This document shows, piece by piece, positions 1-9,056 of a stretch of 55,906 bases of DNA. The stretch is from Lysobacterales bacterium (lineage in GTDB: Bacteria; Pseudomonadota; Gammaproteobacteria; Xanthomonadales; SZUA-36). Where the stretch lies: contig JANQPM010000116.1 in assembly GCA_028289465.1 (NCBI GenBank), positions 1 through 55,906 of the forward strand, read 5' to 3'. Position 1 is the first letter of the stretch; each line of letters starts with the position of its first letter. The position numbers and the translations under genes are program-made. A model generated the notes under the pieces. It was not told the DNA's origin and did no database searches. It saw nothing but the letters and a program-made list of their open reading frames with translations.

Positions 1-124
1 GGCGACCCGCCGCAGCGGGCGCCGTGAAAGCACGGCTTGGTTCCGTCAGAAGGCTTCTTCGCTATCGCGAAACCGCCGTCTGACTCCACCTGCGCTACGA
101 AAGAAGCGGGCGCTAGACACCTTA
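1..124 (-). repeat. Dispersed hairpin repeat, copy R1, upstream of carA
   Basis: Read on the minus strand this is one copy of a family found at six places in the window. It holds three stem-loops: CCCGC/GCGGG at 6-19, GCCGTG/CACGGC at 21-36, and a nested one at 45-84 whose outer arms are GTCAGA/TCTGAC and inner stem is TTCGC/GCGAA around a TATC loop. The end that reads GGTGTCTAGCGCCCGC on the minus strand lies at about 103-124 and faces carA. No convincing ORF overlaps it. It may be cut by the window edge. Confidence 0.8.
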
Positions 125-147
125 TGACCGTACACTTGTCGCTTCTG

Positions 148-177
148 TTAGACTCCCGTCAATCCTTCGAGTAAAAT
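148..177 (+). promoter_or_regulatory. Candidate sigma-70 promoter of carAB
   Basis: TTAGAC at 148-153 and TAAAAT at 172-177 are separated by 18 bases. Transcription would start near 184, leaving a leader of about 110 bases before carA. This is pattern matching only, but it is the best candidate between the repeat and the gene. Confidence 0.45.
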
Positions 178-193
178 CCGGATGCTTAGACCT

Positions 194-272
194 GACCGCC
201 GACCCGGCGGTCGGTAATCGAACCTGAAAACGAGGGTCCTAAGCGGGATTCGCCTGGTGCCAGGCGGTCCCG
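194..272 (+). promoter_or_regulatory. Two stem-loops in the carA leader
   Basis: The first hairpin is a perfect 7-bp stem, GACCGCC (194-200) with GGCGGTC (206-212). The second is CGCCTG (251-256) with CAGGCG (261-266), extended across a small bulge by CGGGA (244-248) with TCCCG (268-272). Neither is followed by a clear T-run, so neither looks like a complete intrinsic terminator. They lie between the likely promoter and the carA ribosome-binding site (GGAGGA, 285-290), where a leader control element would sit. Confidence 0.5.
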
Positions 273-296
273 TTTGTCGTATCTGGAGGACGCGAT

Positions 297-1505
297 TTGA
301 CTGATTCGGGCTTGAGTGCACAGACAGAAGGGCAGGCTGCGATTCTGGCGTTGGCCGACGGCACTGTCTTTCGCGGCCGCAGTATCGGCGCCGCCGGCCA
401 GACCGTCGGCGAAGTGGTCTTTAATACCGCAATGACGGGCTATCAGGAAATATTGACCGACCCGTCCTATTCTCATCAGATCGTTACGCTGACTTATCCG
501 CACATCGGCAATACCGGCTGCAACGATACCGATTGCGAATCGGCAAGCCCGATGGCTGCCGGCCTGATCGTCAGGGATTGCCCGGCCCGGGACAGCAACT
601 GGCGGCAGCAGCAAAGCCTGCCCGAGTATCTCGCGGCTCACGGAATTGTCGCACTGGCTGATATCGATACTCGGAAGCTGACGCGGCTGCTGCGTGATCG
701 CGGCGCGCAAAGCGGGTGCCTGATGGCCGGTACGGTCGACGACGCCGAAGCGATTAAATTGGCGCGGGAATTTGCCGGCTTGAAAGGTATGGATCTGGCC
801 CGCGTGGTCAGCACCGATAGGCGTTATTCCTGGGACCAGGGTAGCTGGGACCTGGATCGCGCCGGCTTTGCCGCACCGGGCGAATTCCGCTATCACGTAG
901 TGGCCTACGATTTCGGCATCAAGCGGCAGATTCTGCGCATGCTGGTCGATCGCGGCTGCCGTGTGACTGTGGTGCCGGCACAGAGTACCGCAGAAGACGT
1001 GCTGGCGCTGAAGCCCGATGGCGTGTTTTTGTCGAATGGACCGGGCGATCCGGAACCCTGCGACTACGCCATTGATGCAATCCGCCAGTTGATCGGCAGC
1101 CGGCTGCCGATCTTCGGTATCTGCCTGGGTCACCAATTGCTGGCGCTGGCGGCCGGTGCGAAGACTCAGAAGATGAAGTTCGGTCACCATGGCGCGAACC
1201 ATCCGGTGCAGGATCTCGCGAGCGGGCAGGTCATGATTACCAGCCAGAACCACGGTTTCGCGGTCGACGAGGAAAGCCTGCCAGCCAATGTGACCGCAAC
1301 GCACCGTTCGCTGTTTGACGGCACTTTGCAGGGTATTCGCCTGAGCGATGCGCCGGCCTTCGGTTTTCAGGGCCACCCCGAAGCCAGCCCCGGCCCGCAT
1401 GACCTGGCGTCGATTTTTGACCAGTTTATTGACTCGATGCAGACCGGTGCGACCACCGCATCGAACAACCCACATCGCGACAGCGAGGCCAAGGCTTATG
1501 CCTGA
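297..1505 (+). CDS. carA: Carbamoyl-phosphate synthase small (glutaminase) subunit
   Basis: This subunit hydrolyses glutamine and passes ammonia to CarB for carbamoyl phosphate, the precursor of pyrimidines and arginine, in the cytoplasm. The 402-residue protein has the N-terminal CarA domain followed by a class I glutamine amidotransferase domain. The nucleophile is Cys276 in GICLGHQ, with His360 and Glu362 in GHPEASP completing the triad. The start is TTG, chosen because GGAGGA at 285-290 is well spaced and no better start exists nearby; the N-terminus carries about 14 residues before the conserved AILALADG. carB follows 34 bases downstream, so the two are almost certainly co-transcribed. 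Two leader hairpins may regulate the operon. Identity is firm and the start is fairly firm. Confidence 0.97.
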   Translation: MTDSGLSAQTEGQAAILALADGTVFRGRSIGAAGQTVGEVVFNTAMTGYQEILTDPSYSHQIVTLTYPHIGNTGCNDTDCESASPMAAGLIVRDCPARDSNWRQQQSLPEYLAAHGIVALADIDTRKLTRLLRDRGAQSGCLMAGTVDDAEAIKLAREFAGLKGMDLARVVSTDRRYSWDQGSWDLDRAGFAAPGEFRYHVVAYDFGIKRQILRMLVDRGCRVTVVPAQSTAEDVLALKPDGVFLSNGPGDPEPCDYAIDAIRQLIGSRLPIFGICLGHQLLALAAGAKTQKMKFGHHGANHPVQDLASGQVMITSQNHGFAVDEESLPANVTATHRSLFDGTLQGIRLSDAPAFGFQGHPEASPGPHDLASIFDQFIDSMQTGATTASNNPHRDSEAKAYA

Positions 1506-1539
1506 TGCCGCTCGCCGTCCGCTGCTGCTGTAACCGCCT

Positions 1540-4500
1540 ATGCCCAAACGTACCGACATCGACAGTATTCTGATTATCGGCGCCGGGCCGATCGTAATCG
1601 GCCAGGCCTGCGAGTTCGACTATTCCGGAGCCCAGGCCTGTAAGGCACTGCGCGAAGAGGGGTACCGGGTGGTTCTGGTCAATTCCAATCCGGCAACCAT
1701 CATGACCGACCCCGAAACGGCCGATGCGGTTTATATCGAACCCATTGAGTGGCGCACGGTGGCCAAGATTATCGAACAGGAAAGACCGGATGCGCTGCTG
1801 CCGACCATGGGTGGGCAGACCGGGCTGAACTGTGCGCTGGATCTGGCCCGGGAGGGCGTACTTGAGCGCCACGGCGTACAGATGATCGGCGCCAGCCGCG
1901 AAGCTATCGACATGGCCGAGGACCGTGAGCAATTCCGCAACGCGATGCAGGATATCGGGCTGGCCGTGCCGCGCGCGGCGATTGCGCACAGTTTGGAAGA
2001 AAGCCTGCAAAAGCAGCCCGAGATCGGTTTTCCGACCATTATCCGCCCATCATTCACCCTCGGCGGTTCCGGCGGCGGCATCGCGTATAACCGGGAAGAA
2101 TTCGTCGCGATTGTCAGCCACGGACTGGAATTGTCGCCGACCAACGAAGTACTCCTGGAAGAGTCGGTGCTGGGCTGGAAGGAATTCGAAATGGAGGTGG
2201 TGCGCGATTGCCAGGACAATTGCATCATCATCTGCGCGATTGAAAACGTCGACCCGATGGGCGTGCATACCGGCGATTCGGTTACCGTTGCGCCGGCGCA
2301 GACGCTGACCGACAAGGAATATCAGCGCCTGCGCAACGCATCGATTGCGGTGTTGCGCAAGATCGGCGTCGATACCGGTGGTTCCAATGTCCAGTTTGCG
2401 GTCAACCCCGATGACGGCCGCGTCGTCGTGATCGAAATGAACCCCCGTGTGTCCCGTTCCTCGGCCCTCGCATCCAAGGCAACCGGCTTTCCGATTGCCA
2501 AAGTCGCGGCCAAGCTGGCGGTCGGATACCGGCTGGATGAACTGAAGAACGAGATCACCGGCGGCGCGACGCCGGCGTCTTTCGAGCCGACCATCGACTA
2601 TGTGGTCACCAAAATCCCGCGTTTTGCATTTGAGAAGTTTCCGGCTGCCGACGCGCGCCTGACCACGCAGATGAAATCGGTCGGCGAAGCGATGGCGATC
2701 GGCCGCAGTTTCCAGGAATCGCTGCAGAAAGCGCTGCGCAGCCTGGAGACCGGCTTGACGGGTCTGGACGAATTCGTTTCCGACATGCGGCCGGCGGAAC
2801 TAGAGATTCGGCTGAGTCAGGAGTTGCGCGAACCCGGACCGGAGCGCCTGCTGTACGTGGCCGAAGCATTCCGGGCCGGCTGGCAACTTGAGCGGGTGCA
2901 TGAACTGAGCCGGATTGATCCATGGTTTCTGGCTCAGATCGAAGACTTGCTGAAAACCGAGGCGGCAGTGGCCGGGCAGGGCACTGGGGCGCTGGACCGG
3001 CAGCGCCTGTTCGCATTGAAGCGCAAGGGCTTCTCCGATGCGCGGCTGGCGTCGCTGCTGAAGACCGACGAAGACGCGATAAGAAACCTGCGCATCGAAC
3101 ACGGGGTACATCCGGTCTACAAGCGGGTAGATACCTGCGCTGCCGAATTCTCGACCCAGACAGCTTATTTGTACTCCACCTACGAAGAGGAATGCGAGGC
3201 CGAGCCGGACCAGCGGCGCAAGATCATGGTGCTGGGCGGCGGGCCGAACCGCATCGGTCAGGGTATCGAGTTCGATTATTGCTGCGTGCATGCCGCGCTG
3301 GCGATGCGCGAAGACGGTTTTGAAACCATCATGGTGAACTGCAATCCAGAAACCGTTTCCACCGACTATGACACTTCCGACCGCCTGTATTTCGAACCGC
3401 TGACCCTGGAAGATGTGCTGGAGATCATCCGCAAAGAAGCGCCGGAAGGCGTGATCGTGCAGTATGGCGGGCAGACGCCACTGAAACTGGCCCGTGCACT
3501 GGAGGCAGCCGGCGCGTCGATTATCGGCACCAGTCCGGATTCGATTGACCTGGCCGAAGACCGCGAGCGTTTTCAGCGCCTGCTGCAGGACTTGGAGCTT
3601 AAGCAGCCGCCGAACCGAACCGCATCCGACCCGGAGCAAGCCATCGCATTGGCCGAGGAGATCGGCTATCCGCTGGTAGTGCGGCCGTCTTATGTGTTGG
3701 GTGGAAGGGCGATGGATATCGTCCACGGTGAAGACGAACTGCGCCGCTATATGCACGAAGCTGTGCAGGTATCGAACGATTCGCCGGTACTGCTGGATCG
3801 CTTTCTGGACCACGCCGTCGAAGTGGATGTGGATGCGATTTGCGACGGCAATACGGTGATCATCGGCGGCATCATGGAGCATATCGAAGAAGCCGGCGTG
3901 CATTCGGGCGATTCGTCTTGCTGCATTCCGCCGTTTTCACTGTCGGCGGCCGTCCAGGACGATGTTCGCCGGCAGGTCCGCGAAATGGCGCTGGCGCTCG
4001 GTGTGGTCGGCTTGATGAATACGCAGTTCGCGATTCGCGGCGACGATATTTATGTATTGGAGGTCAACCCGCGGGCATCGCGCACCGTACCGTTCGTATC
4101 GAAGGCGATCGGTCGGCCGCTGGCCAAAGCAGCGGCGCGCTGTATGGTTGGTAAAAATCTTAAAGAACAAGGCTTTATTGATGAAATCGAACCTAATTTC
4201 TACTCAGTAAAAGAACCGGTCTTTCCGTTTATCAAATTCCCGGGCGTGGACCCGATTCTCGGACCGGAAATGCGTTCGACCGGCGAGGTGATGGGCATCG
4301 GCGACAGCTTCGGCGCGGCCTGTGCAAAGGCCATGCTGGCTGCCAGTTACAGCATGCCGACCCGGGGCTATGCCTTTCTCAGCGTTCGCGATGCTGACAA
4401 AGAGCGGCTGCTTCCGATTGCCGAGGAACTTTTGCAGCGTGGATACAGTCTGATCGCAACCCGCGGCACACAGGCGTTCCTGGACGGCCGGGGTATTGCC

Positions 4501-4752
4501 TGCGAGGCGGTGAACAAAGTGATCGAAGGGCGGCCGCATATTGTGGATCGAATTAAGAACGATGAAATTCACTTTATCGTGAATACTACCGAGGGCCGGC
4601 ACGCGATAGCGGATTCATTTTCTATTCGGCGTGAAGCTCTGCAGCATAAAATCAGCTATTCGACGACGATTTCCGGTGCCAAGGCGACATTGATGGCCTT
4701 GGATCACCAGGACGATTTTGCCGTGCGCAGCCTGCAACAAATACACCGGTAG
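1540..4752 (+). CDS. carB: Carbamoyl-phosphate synthase large subunit
   Basis: CarB makes carbamoyl phosphate from bicarbonate, ammonia delivered by CarA, and two ATP. The 1070-residue protein has the family's usual length and layout. Two homologous halves each carry a pre-ATP-grasp and an ATP-grasp domain, beginning with [17 protein letters not shown] near residue 15 and [15 protein letters not shown] near residue 565. An oligomerisation segment lies between them, and a C-terminal MGS-like regulatory domain starts after about residue 940. It lies 34 bases after carA and 4 bases before greA, so a carA-carB-greA transcript is likely. Around 4147-4215 the codons become much richer in A and T although the protein ([20 protein letters not shown]) still matches the family. 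Confidence 0.98.
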   Translation: MPKRTDIDSILIIGAGPIVIGQACEFDYSGAQACKALREEGYRVVLVNSNPATIMTDPETADAVYIEPIEWRTVAKIIEQERPDALLPTMGGQTGLNCALDLAREGVLERHGVQMIGASREAIDMAEDREQFRNAMQDIGLAVPRAAIAHSLEESLQKQPEIGFPTIIRPSFTLGGSGGGIAYNREEFVAIVSHGLELSPTNEVLLEESVLGWKEFEMEVVRDCQDNCIIICAIENVDPMGVHTGDSVTVAPAQTLTDKEYQRLRNASIAVLRKIGVDTGGSNVQFAVNPDDGRVVVIEMNPRVSRSSALASKATGFPIAKVAAKLAVGYRLDELKNEITGGATPASFEPTIDYVVTKIPRFAFEKFPAADARLTTQMKSVGEAMAIGRSFQESLQKALRSLETGLTGLDEFVSDMRPAELEIRLSQELREPGPERLLYVAEAFRAGWQLERVHELSRIDPWFLAQIEDLLKTEAAVAGQGTGALDRQRLFALKRKGFSDARLASLLKTDEDAIRNLRIEHGVHPVYKRVDTCAAEFSTQTAYLYSTYEEECEAEPDQRRKIMVLGGGPNRIGQGIEFDYCCVHAALAMREDGFETIMVNCNPETVSTDYDTSDRLYFEPLTLEDVLEIIRKEAPEGVIVQYGGQTPLKLARALEAAGASIIGTSPDSIDLAEDRERFQRLLQDLELKQPPNRTASDPEQAIALAEEIGYPLVVRPSYVLGGRAMDIVHGEDELRRYMHEAVQVSNDSPVLLDRFLDHAVEVDVDAICDGNTVIIGGIMEHIEEAGVHSGDSSCCIPPFSLSAAVQDDVRRQVREMALALGVVGLMNTQFAIRGDDIYVLEVNPRASRTVPFVSKAIGRPLAKAAARCMVGKNLKEQGFIDEIEPNFYSVKEPVFPFIKFPGVDPILGPEMRSTGEVMGIGDSFGAACAKAMLAASYSMPTRGYAFLSVRDADKERLLPIAEELLQRGYSLIATRGTQAFLDGRGIACEAVNKVIEGRPHIVDRIKNDEIHFIVNTTEGRHAIADSFSIRREALQHKISYSTTISGAKATLMALDHQDDFAVRSLQQIHR

Positions 4753-4756
4753 CACC

Positions 4757-5233
4757 ATGAACCGAATACCATTGACCCGTGAAGGCGCCGACCGCCTTCG
4801 TGAAGAAGTAACGCACCTGAAGAAAGTCGTGCGCCCGCAGATTATCGAAGCGATCGCCGAGGCCCGCGCGCACGGCGATCTGAAGGAAAACGCCGAATAC
4901 CATGCCGCGCGCGAACAGCAGAGTTTTACCGAAGGACGCATCAAGGACCTCGAAGCCACGTTGTCCAACGCCCAGGTGATCGACGTCGGCAAGCTTAACG
5001 CCGGATCGAAAATCGTATTCGGTGCAACCGTGACCCTGGCCGACGAGGACAGCGGGGAAGAGAAGATTTATCAGATCGTCGGTGACCTGGAGGCAGACAT
5101 TCAGCACAACCGTATCTCCGTCAGTTCGCCGATTGCCCGCGCGCTGATCGGCAAGGAAGAAGGCGATATCGCCGATGTGCAGGCCCCCGGTGGCGTGCGC
5201 CACTACGAGATTGTCTCGGTCGACTACAAATAG
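4757..5233 (+). CDS. greA: Transcription elongation factor GreA
   Basis: GreA enters the secondary channel of RNA polymerase and stimulates cleavage of the 3' end of backtracked transcripts. The start ATG at 4757 gives 158 residues, the normal GreA length; an in-frame extension upstream to 4718 would overlap carB and add non-homologous residues. The N-terminal coiled coil begins [15 protein letters not shown] and carries the acidic tip region in [20 protein letters not shown], including the conserved Asp and Glu. The C-terminal FKBP-like domain ends [12 protein letters not shown]. The gene sits 4 bases after carB. A strong hairpin immediately downstream overlaps the next gene's ribosome-binding site. 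Identity is firm. Confidence 0.97.
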   Translation: MNRIPLTREGADRLREEVTHLKKVVRPQIIEAIAEARAHGDLKENAEYHAAREQQSFTEGRIKDLEATLSNAQVIDVGKLNAGSKIVFGATVTLADEDSGEEKIYQIVGDLEADIQHNRISVSSPIARALIGKEEGDIADVQAPGGVRHYEIVSVDYK

Positions 5234-5239
5234 CGGTCA

Positions 5240-5265
5240 TGCCTCGACGGCAGTCGATCGAGGCA
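5240..5265 (+). promoter_or_regulatory. Hairpin that hides the ribosome-binding site of the RpfE-type gene
   Basis: TGCCTCGA (5240-5247) pairs perfectly with TCGAGGCA (5258-5265) around a 10-base loop. The right arm contains GAGG, the only Shine-Dalgarno-like sequence before the start at 5267. There is no T-run, so this is not a terminator. It should repress initiation unless it is melted, for example by ribosomes or by a factor. Confidence 0.6.
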
Positions 5266-5266
5266 C

Positions 5267-6229
5267 ATGAGCGAGATTCACCTGGTCGTTGATTCGCTGG
5301 CCGCCCTATGGCCGGCTGCGCGTGCCGCCGATGGCGGCTCCGCTTTCGTCCGTATGGCCAACCGGGCGAATCACTCCCGCGATAACCGACGAAGCGCCCG
5401 TCAATTGCTGCTCGATCTGATCGGCATCGAGGACACACTCGCAACCGCACCGATCACCGCTGCCGCGGACGGCCTGTCGACGGCTGGCAAATACTGGCTG
5501 CGCTGCGATCCGGTTTTCCTGCAGGCGGATGCCAGCCGGGTTTATCTGCTGCAAGACGGGCTGGAAGACATCGCGGCCGAGCCACTGCAAGACCTGGTGG
5601 ATACGCTCGCACCGCTGTTTGCCGCCGAAGGTCTGGACCTGGTCACGCCGACCGCCGGCCGCTGGTACCTGTCGGCCGACCGGCCGCTGGAGGGAGCCTT
5701 TCCGCCGCCGCCAGCCGTGCTCGGCCGCGATCTGGCCGATGTGCTGCCGCGCCGGTCGCGCTGGAAAAAACTGCTGAACGAATGTCAGATGGAACTGCAC
5801 CGGCATGCTGTCAATGCAGCCCGGCGGGCGAATGGCCGGATACCGGTAAACAGCGTGTGGTTCTGGGGAGGCGGCACGGCACCGGGACGACAGCTTCAGC
5901 CGGCGGGGAACGCTTCATTGCTTGGCCGGGGTCCACTGATTGCCGGTCTTGCGCGCCTGACCGGTCTGCCAATGCAAGATACGCTGCCGGCCACGCCGGC
6001 GGCTGCCCGCGTGATTGCATACTATCCATTTGAACTTGAACCTTCGGCAGCCGATTATTTGAATATGCTGGATAACACGCTTTTGAACCGGGCCTGGAAA
6101 ATGCTGGCCGCCGGCCGCTTCCGCACGGTACATATTTGCGATTGCGACGGCCTGCAGTTGCGCCTGAAGCGGATCGACCGGTTCGCGTTTTGGCGTCGCC
6201 GGCTGGCGGCCGCAGAAGATCGGCTATGA
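5267..6229 (+). CDS. rpfE: RpfE-type conserved protein of unknown function
   Basis: The 320-residue cytoplasmic protein resembles the family annotated as 'regulatory protein RpfE' in Xanthomonas, which also turns up beside recJ in betaproteobacteria; some databases call it phosphoglycerate-mutase-like. Its biochemical role is not known to me. It has no signal peptide or clear transmembrane segment. Visible landmarks are a central PVNSVWFWGGGTAPG loop (about residues 194-208), which is typical of the family, and a basic C-terminal end LRLKRIDRFAFWRRRL. Position supports the call, since greA lies upstream and recJ overlaps its stop by 4 bases (ATGA). Its ribosome-binding site is buried in a hairpin at 5240-5265. 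The family assignment rests on memory of motifs and gene order, not on a search. Confidence 0.7.
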   Translation: MSEIHLVVDSLAALWPAARAADGGSAFVRMANRANHSRDNRRSARQLLLDLIGIEDTLATAPITAAADGLSTAGKYWLRCDPVFLQADASRVYLLQDGLEDIAAEPLQDLVDTLAPLFAAEGLDLVTPTAGRWYLSADRPLEGAFPPPPAVLGRDLADVLPRRSRWKKLLNECQMELHRHAVNAARRANGRIPVNSVWFWGGGTAPGRQLQPAGNASLLGRGPLIAGLARLTGLPMQDTLPATPAAARVIAYYPFELEPSAADYLNMLDNTLLNRAWKMLAAGRFRTVHICDCDGLQLRLKRIDRFAFWRRRLAAAEDRL

Positions 6230-7956
6230 CGCCCCGGCAGGTTCGAATCCGGCCCGTTCCGGACTTGGTCGATGAATTGCCGCCGGGCCTGCATCCGGTA
6301 TTGCGGCGCGCGCTGATCGCGCGTGGCGTACACCGCAGCGAACAACTGGATTTGTCGCTGGGGCGAATGCATCGACCGGACTTGCTCGGCGGTGTACAAG
6401 AAGCCGCGCAACGCATTGCCGATGCGGTGTCTGCGAATCAGCGCATAACGATTGTCGGCGATTTCGATGCCGACGGCGCGACCGGGGTTGCGCTGGCTAT
6501 TCGTGCGCTGCGGGCGATGGGGGCCCCGGCGGTTGACTACTGCGTGCCTAACCGGTTCGAGTTCGGATACGGGCTGAGCCCCGGTTTGGTGAATGCACTG
6601 CCGCTGCCGCTGCCGGATTTGTTGGTCACGGTCGATAACGGCATTACCAGCCATGCCGGTGTCGAAACGGCAACGGGCAAGGGTATTTCGGTGATCGTCA
6701 CCGACCATCATATGCCGGGCGATACGCTGCCCGGGGCCGCTGCGATTGTCAATCCGAATCTGCCCGGCGACCGCTTTCCGTCCAAGGCTCTGGCCGGCGT
6801 CGGGGTGATGTTCTATCTGCTGCTGAATCTACGCAAGCTGCTGCGCGAGGCAGACTGGTTTAACGCCGCCCGGCCGGAGCCGAATCTGGCCCAATGGCTG
6901 GACCTGGTGGCCCTGGGCACGGTCGCCGATCTGGTACCGCTGGATCGGAACAACCGCGTGCTGGTGCAGCAGGGCCTGGAACGAATACGGCGCGGCAGCG
7001 GCGTTCTCGGCATTCAGGCGTTGTTACATGTCAGCGGCCGCCATTTTGGGCGCGTTCAGGCCGCTGACCTGGGGTTTGCCGTCGGGCCGCGGCTGAATGC
7101 CGCCGGCCGGCTGGAGGATATGCGCCTGGGCATCGAATGCCTGCTCTGCGACGATCTGGATCAAGCCGTCGCAATGGCGCAGGAACTGGACAGCCTGAAT
7201 CGCCAGCGACGCGCGATTCAGAGCGATATGCAAGAGCAGGCGCTGGCCGAAGTCAGCTCGCTGCTGGCCGATATGCAGGACTCGGAACCCCCGGCCGGTG
7301 TTTGCCTGTATCGGGCTGGCTGGCACCAGGGAGTGGTCGGCCTGGTCGCATCGAAAATCAAGGACGCGCTGCACCGACCGACGGTGGCGTTCGCGCCGCA
7401 GGCAGAGGACTCTGTGATTCTGAAGGGTTCGGCCCGCTCCATTCGCGGTGTACACATTCGCGACATTCTGGCCGCAGTGGACAGCCGGGCACCCGGCCTG
7501 ATGGAAAATTTCGGCGGCCATGCGATGGCGGCCGGCTTGTCGCTGCAACGGGACCGGCTGGATGCGTTCAGAGCCTTATTCGAACAATGTATTGCAGCCG
7601 CAGTGGACCCGGGTGCACTGGACGGCTATATCGTTACCGACGGTGAAATTCCGCCGCCGGACTTCGGCTTGCCGCTGGCGCAGGCGCTGCGCGATGCGGG
7701 GCCGTGGGGTCAGCGCTTCAGCGAACCGCTGTTCGAGGGCCGATTCCATCTGATAGAGCAGCGGGTGGTCGCCGATAAACATCTGAAAATGGTGCTGCAA
7801 CCGCCGGGCGGGGACAGCATCGACGCGATTGCGTTTAACACCCTGCCGGACCGGCTGGCGCAGGCTGGGACCCCGCTGCGGGTGGTCTATCGTCTGGATG
7901 TGAATGAATTCCGGGGGCGAGAATCCGCCCAGATGATTATCGAACATATTTTTTGA
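6226..7956 (+). CDS. recJ: Single-stranded-DNA-specific 5'-3' exonuclease RecJ
   Basis: RecJ degrades single-stranded DNA from 5' ends in recombination, mismatch repair and base-excision repair. The protein has 576 residues, the usual size. The DHH-family phosphoesterase core shows DFDADG (79-84), the VDNGI motif near 137-140, and DHH at 160-162. A DHHA1 domain follows with GWHQGVVGLVASK and the FGGHAMAAGLSL motif. I chose ATG 6226, which overlaps the upstream stop as ATGA, instead of the in-frame ATG at 6136, which lies deep inside the preceding gene. A bidirectional terminator follows directly. Translational coupling to the RpfE-type gene is likely. Confidence 0.97.
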   Translation: MTPRQVRIRPVPDLVDELPPGLHPVLRRALIARGVHRSEQLDLSLGRMHRPDLLGGVQEAAQRIADAVSANQRITIVGDFDADGATGVALAIRALRAMGAPAVDYCVPNRFEFGYGLSPGLVNALPLPLPDLLVTVDNGITSHAGVETATGKGISVIVTDHHMPGDTLPGAAAIVNPNLPGDRFPSKALAGVGVMFYLLLNLRKLLREADWFNAARPEPNLAQWLDLVALGTVADLVPLDRNNRVLVQQGLERIRRGSGVLGIQALLHVSGRHFGRVQAADLGFAVGPRLNAAGRLEDMRLGIECLLCDDLDQAVAMAQELDSLNRQRRAIQSDMQEQALAEVSSLLADMQDSEPPAGVCLYRAGWHQGVVGLVASKIKDALHRPTVAFAPQAEDSVILKGSARSIRGVHIRDILAAVDSRAPGLMENFGGHAMAAGLSLQRDRLDAFRALFEQCIAAAVDPGALDGYIVTDGEIPPPDFGLPLAQALRDAGPWGQRFSEPLFEGRFHLIEQRVVADKHLKMVLQPPGGDSIDAIAFNTLPDRLAQAGTPLRVVYRLDVNEFRGRESAQMIIEHIF

Positions 7957-7964
7957 CACAAACA

Positions 7965-7993
7965 AAAGCCCGCGACTCGGTGCCGCGGGCTTT
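7965..7993. terminator. Bidirectional intrinsic terminator
   Basis: AAAGCCCGCG (7965-7974) and CGCGGGCTTT (7984-7993) form a perfect 10-bp stem with a 9-base loop. It lies between the convergent recJ and the exported-protein gene at 8007-8768, and its A/T-ended arms could serve both directions, though the T-runs are short. Confidence 0.8.
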
Positions 7994-8006
7994 GCGACCA
8001 CGGATG

Positions 8007-8768
8007 CTATTCGCTATCCGGCACGGCCATCGACAGATCTTCGCGCCACGCATATATGGTGTAGCCGATGAATTTCAGATGGCTGCTGTATTCTTGCAGG
8101 GCCTTTTTGGCATCTTCTTCCGAATCCATCTGTTTGGCCAGAAATTCCGCGAAGCTGGGCTCCGGCGGCTCCATGCTGGCGTAGTCCTTGTATGGCAGCA
8201 CCAGCGCGACGGTGTTAGCGCCGCTGACCGAAGTGACCCAGGACCAGTGGCGCGGCCAGTTGCCGGCCTTGGCCGCATCGCTGAGTTGTTTTTTACTCGC
8301 CGCATAGGCGGCGTCATGGCCGGTCTTGACCATCGATTCGGAAACGCCGACATAGTTCACCGGTCCCAGGTCGTTGGGCCAGTTGCTGTTCTCGAAGTCG
8401 ATAGCGCTGAACACATGCTCATAACTCTCGACATACTGATCGACGTTGGCATTCCAGTGTTCCCCGGTGCCCGATTCCCTCGCCCAGTCCCGATACTTGT
8501 CCATATCGGCCCAGGTAGTGCAGCAGTAGCGGATATAGTACGCATTCAGGTTGCTGCCGGTGACCGGCTGGTAGACCTGCCACGCGCGCGGATCGTCTTT
8601 TCCGGCCCGAAACGCGATATGCGTCTTAAAGGCCTCTTCGAATTCGCTGGTATGGCCGGACTTGACGGTCACGATCCACATATCGGCCTTGTTGGCCATC
8701 GGTTCCGCAACCAGAGTCAGCGGAATCAGCAGCAAGCCGCTGGTCAGTGCACGCAATAAACTTCTCAT
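8007..8768 (-). CDS. Exported protein of unknown function with an apparent internal duplication
   Basis: I do not recognise this 253-residue protein as a named family. It begins with a clear signal peptide, MRSLLRALTSGLLLIPLTLVAEP, cleaved near residue 22, so the mature protein is probably periplasmic. Two halves (about 28-125 and 137-240) each show a strand, a helix, then W.xV..VSG-like and Y-rich strands. This resembles tandem dimeric alpha-beta barrel (ferredoxin-like) domains of the NIPSNAP/ABM type, but that is inference. The start has a good ribosome-binding site (GGGAG, 7 bases upstream). It stands alone, between recJ and prfB on the opposite strand, exactly where Xanthomonas-type gene order would otherwise run straight on. 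Confidence 0.85.
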   Translation of the reverse strand: MRSLLRALTSGLLLIPLTLVAEPMANKADMWIVTVKSGHTSEFEEAFKTHIAFRAGKDDPRAWQVYQPVTGSNLNAYYIRYCCTTWADMDKYRDWARESGTGEHWNANVDQYVESYEHVFSAIDFENSNWPNDLGPVNYVGVSESMVKTGHDAAYAASKKQLSDAAKAGNWPRHWSWVTSVSGANTVALVLPYKDYASMEPPEPSFAEFLAKQMDSEEDAKKALQEYSSHLKFIGYTIYAWREDLSMAVPDSE

Positions 8769-9056
8769 GGTTTTCTCCCGTATTGATTACCCCTATTTAA
8801 TTTGCATTTTTTAGTACTTATCGGCTGATCAGTCGAATAGGAGCGGCTGACAGCACGGCGCGTCTGAGGCATCCTTTTCAACTGCGCTCGTGGTCTCCAC
8901 GGCTTATCGAAATACGCTTCCGTGCGGCCTGATCGTCGCCGTATCAAAAAAGTATAGGAGATACGGCGGGAATAGCTACGGCAGTCGTTGGTCGCCGGCG
9001 TGCGCCGTCCGGGCGGACTGGTGTACAATTCGCGCCTTTGCTATTCGGGTGACGGA

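Noticed and set aside
244..272. carA leader hairpin as a complete intrinsic terminator
   Set aside because: No real T-run follows (only GTTTGTC), so it is listed as a leader structure instead.
186..1559. A long minus-strand open frame of 457 codons
   Set aside because: It is antisense to carA, which has full motif support. Its translation is rich in His, Gln and Arg, as expected from the complement of a GC-rich gene.
7953..8759. A plus-strand open frame of 268 codons over the exported-protein gene
   Set aside because: The minus strand has a ribosome-binding site, signal peptide and terminator; the plus frame starts inside the end of recJ and has no recognisable domain.
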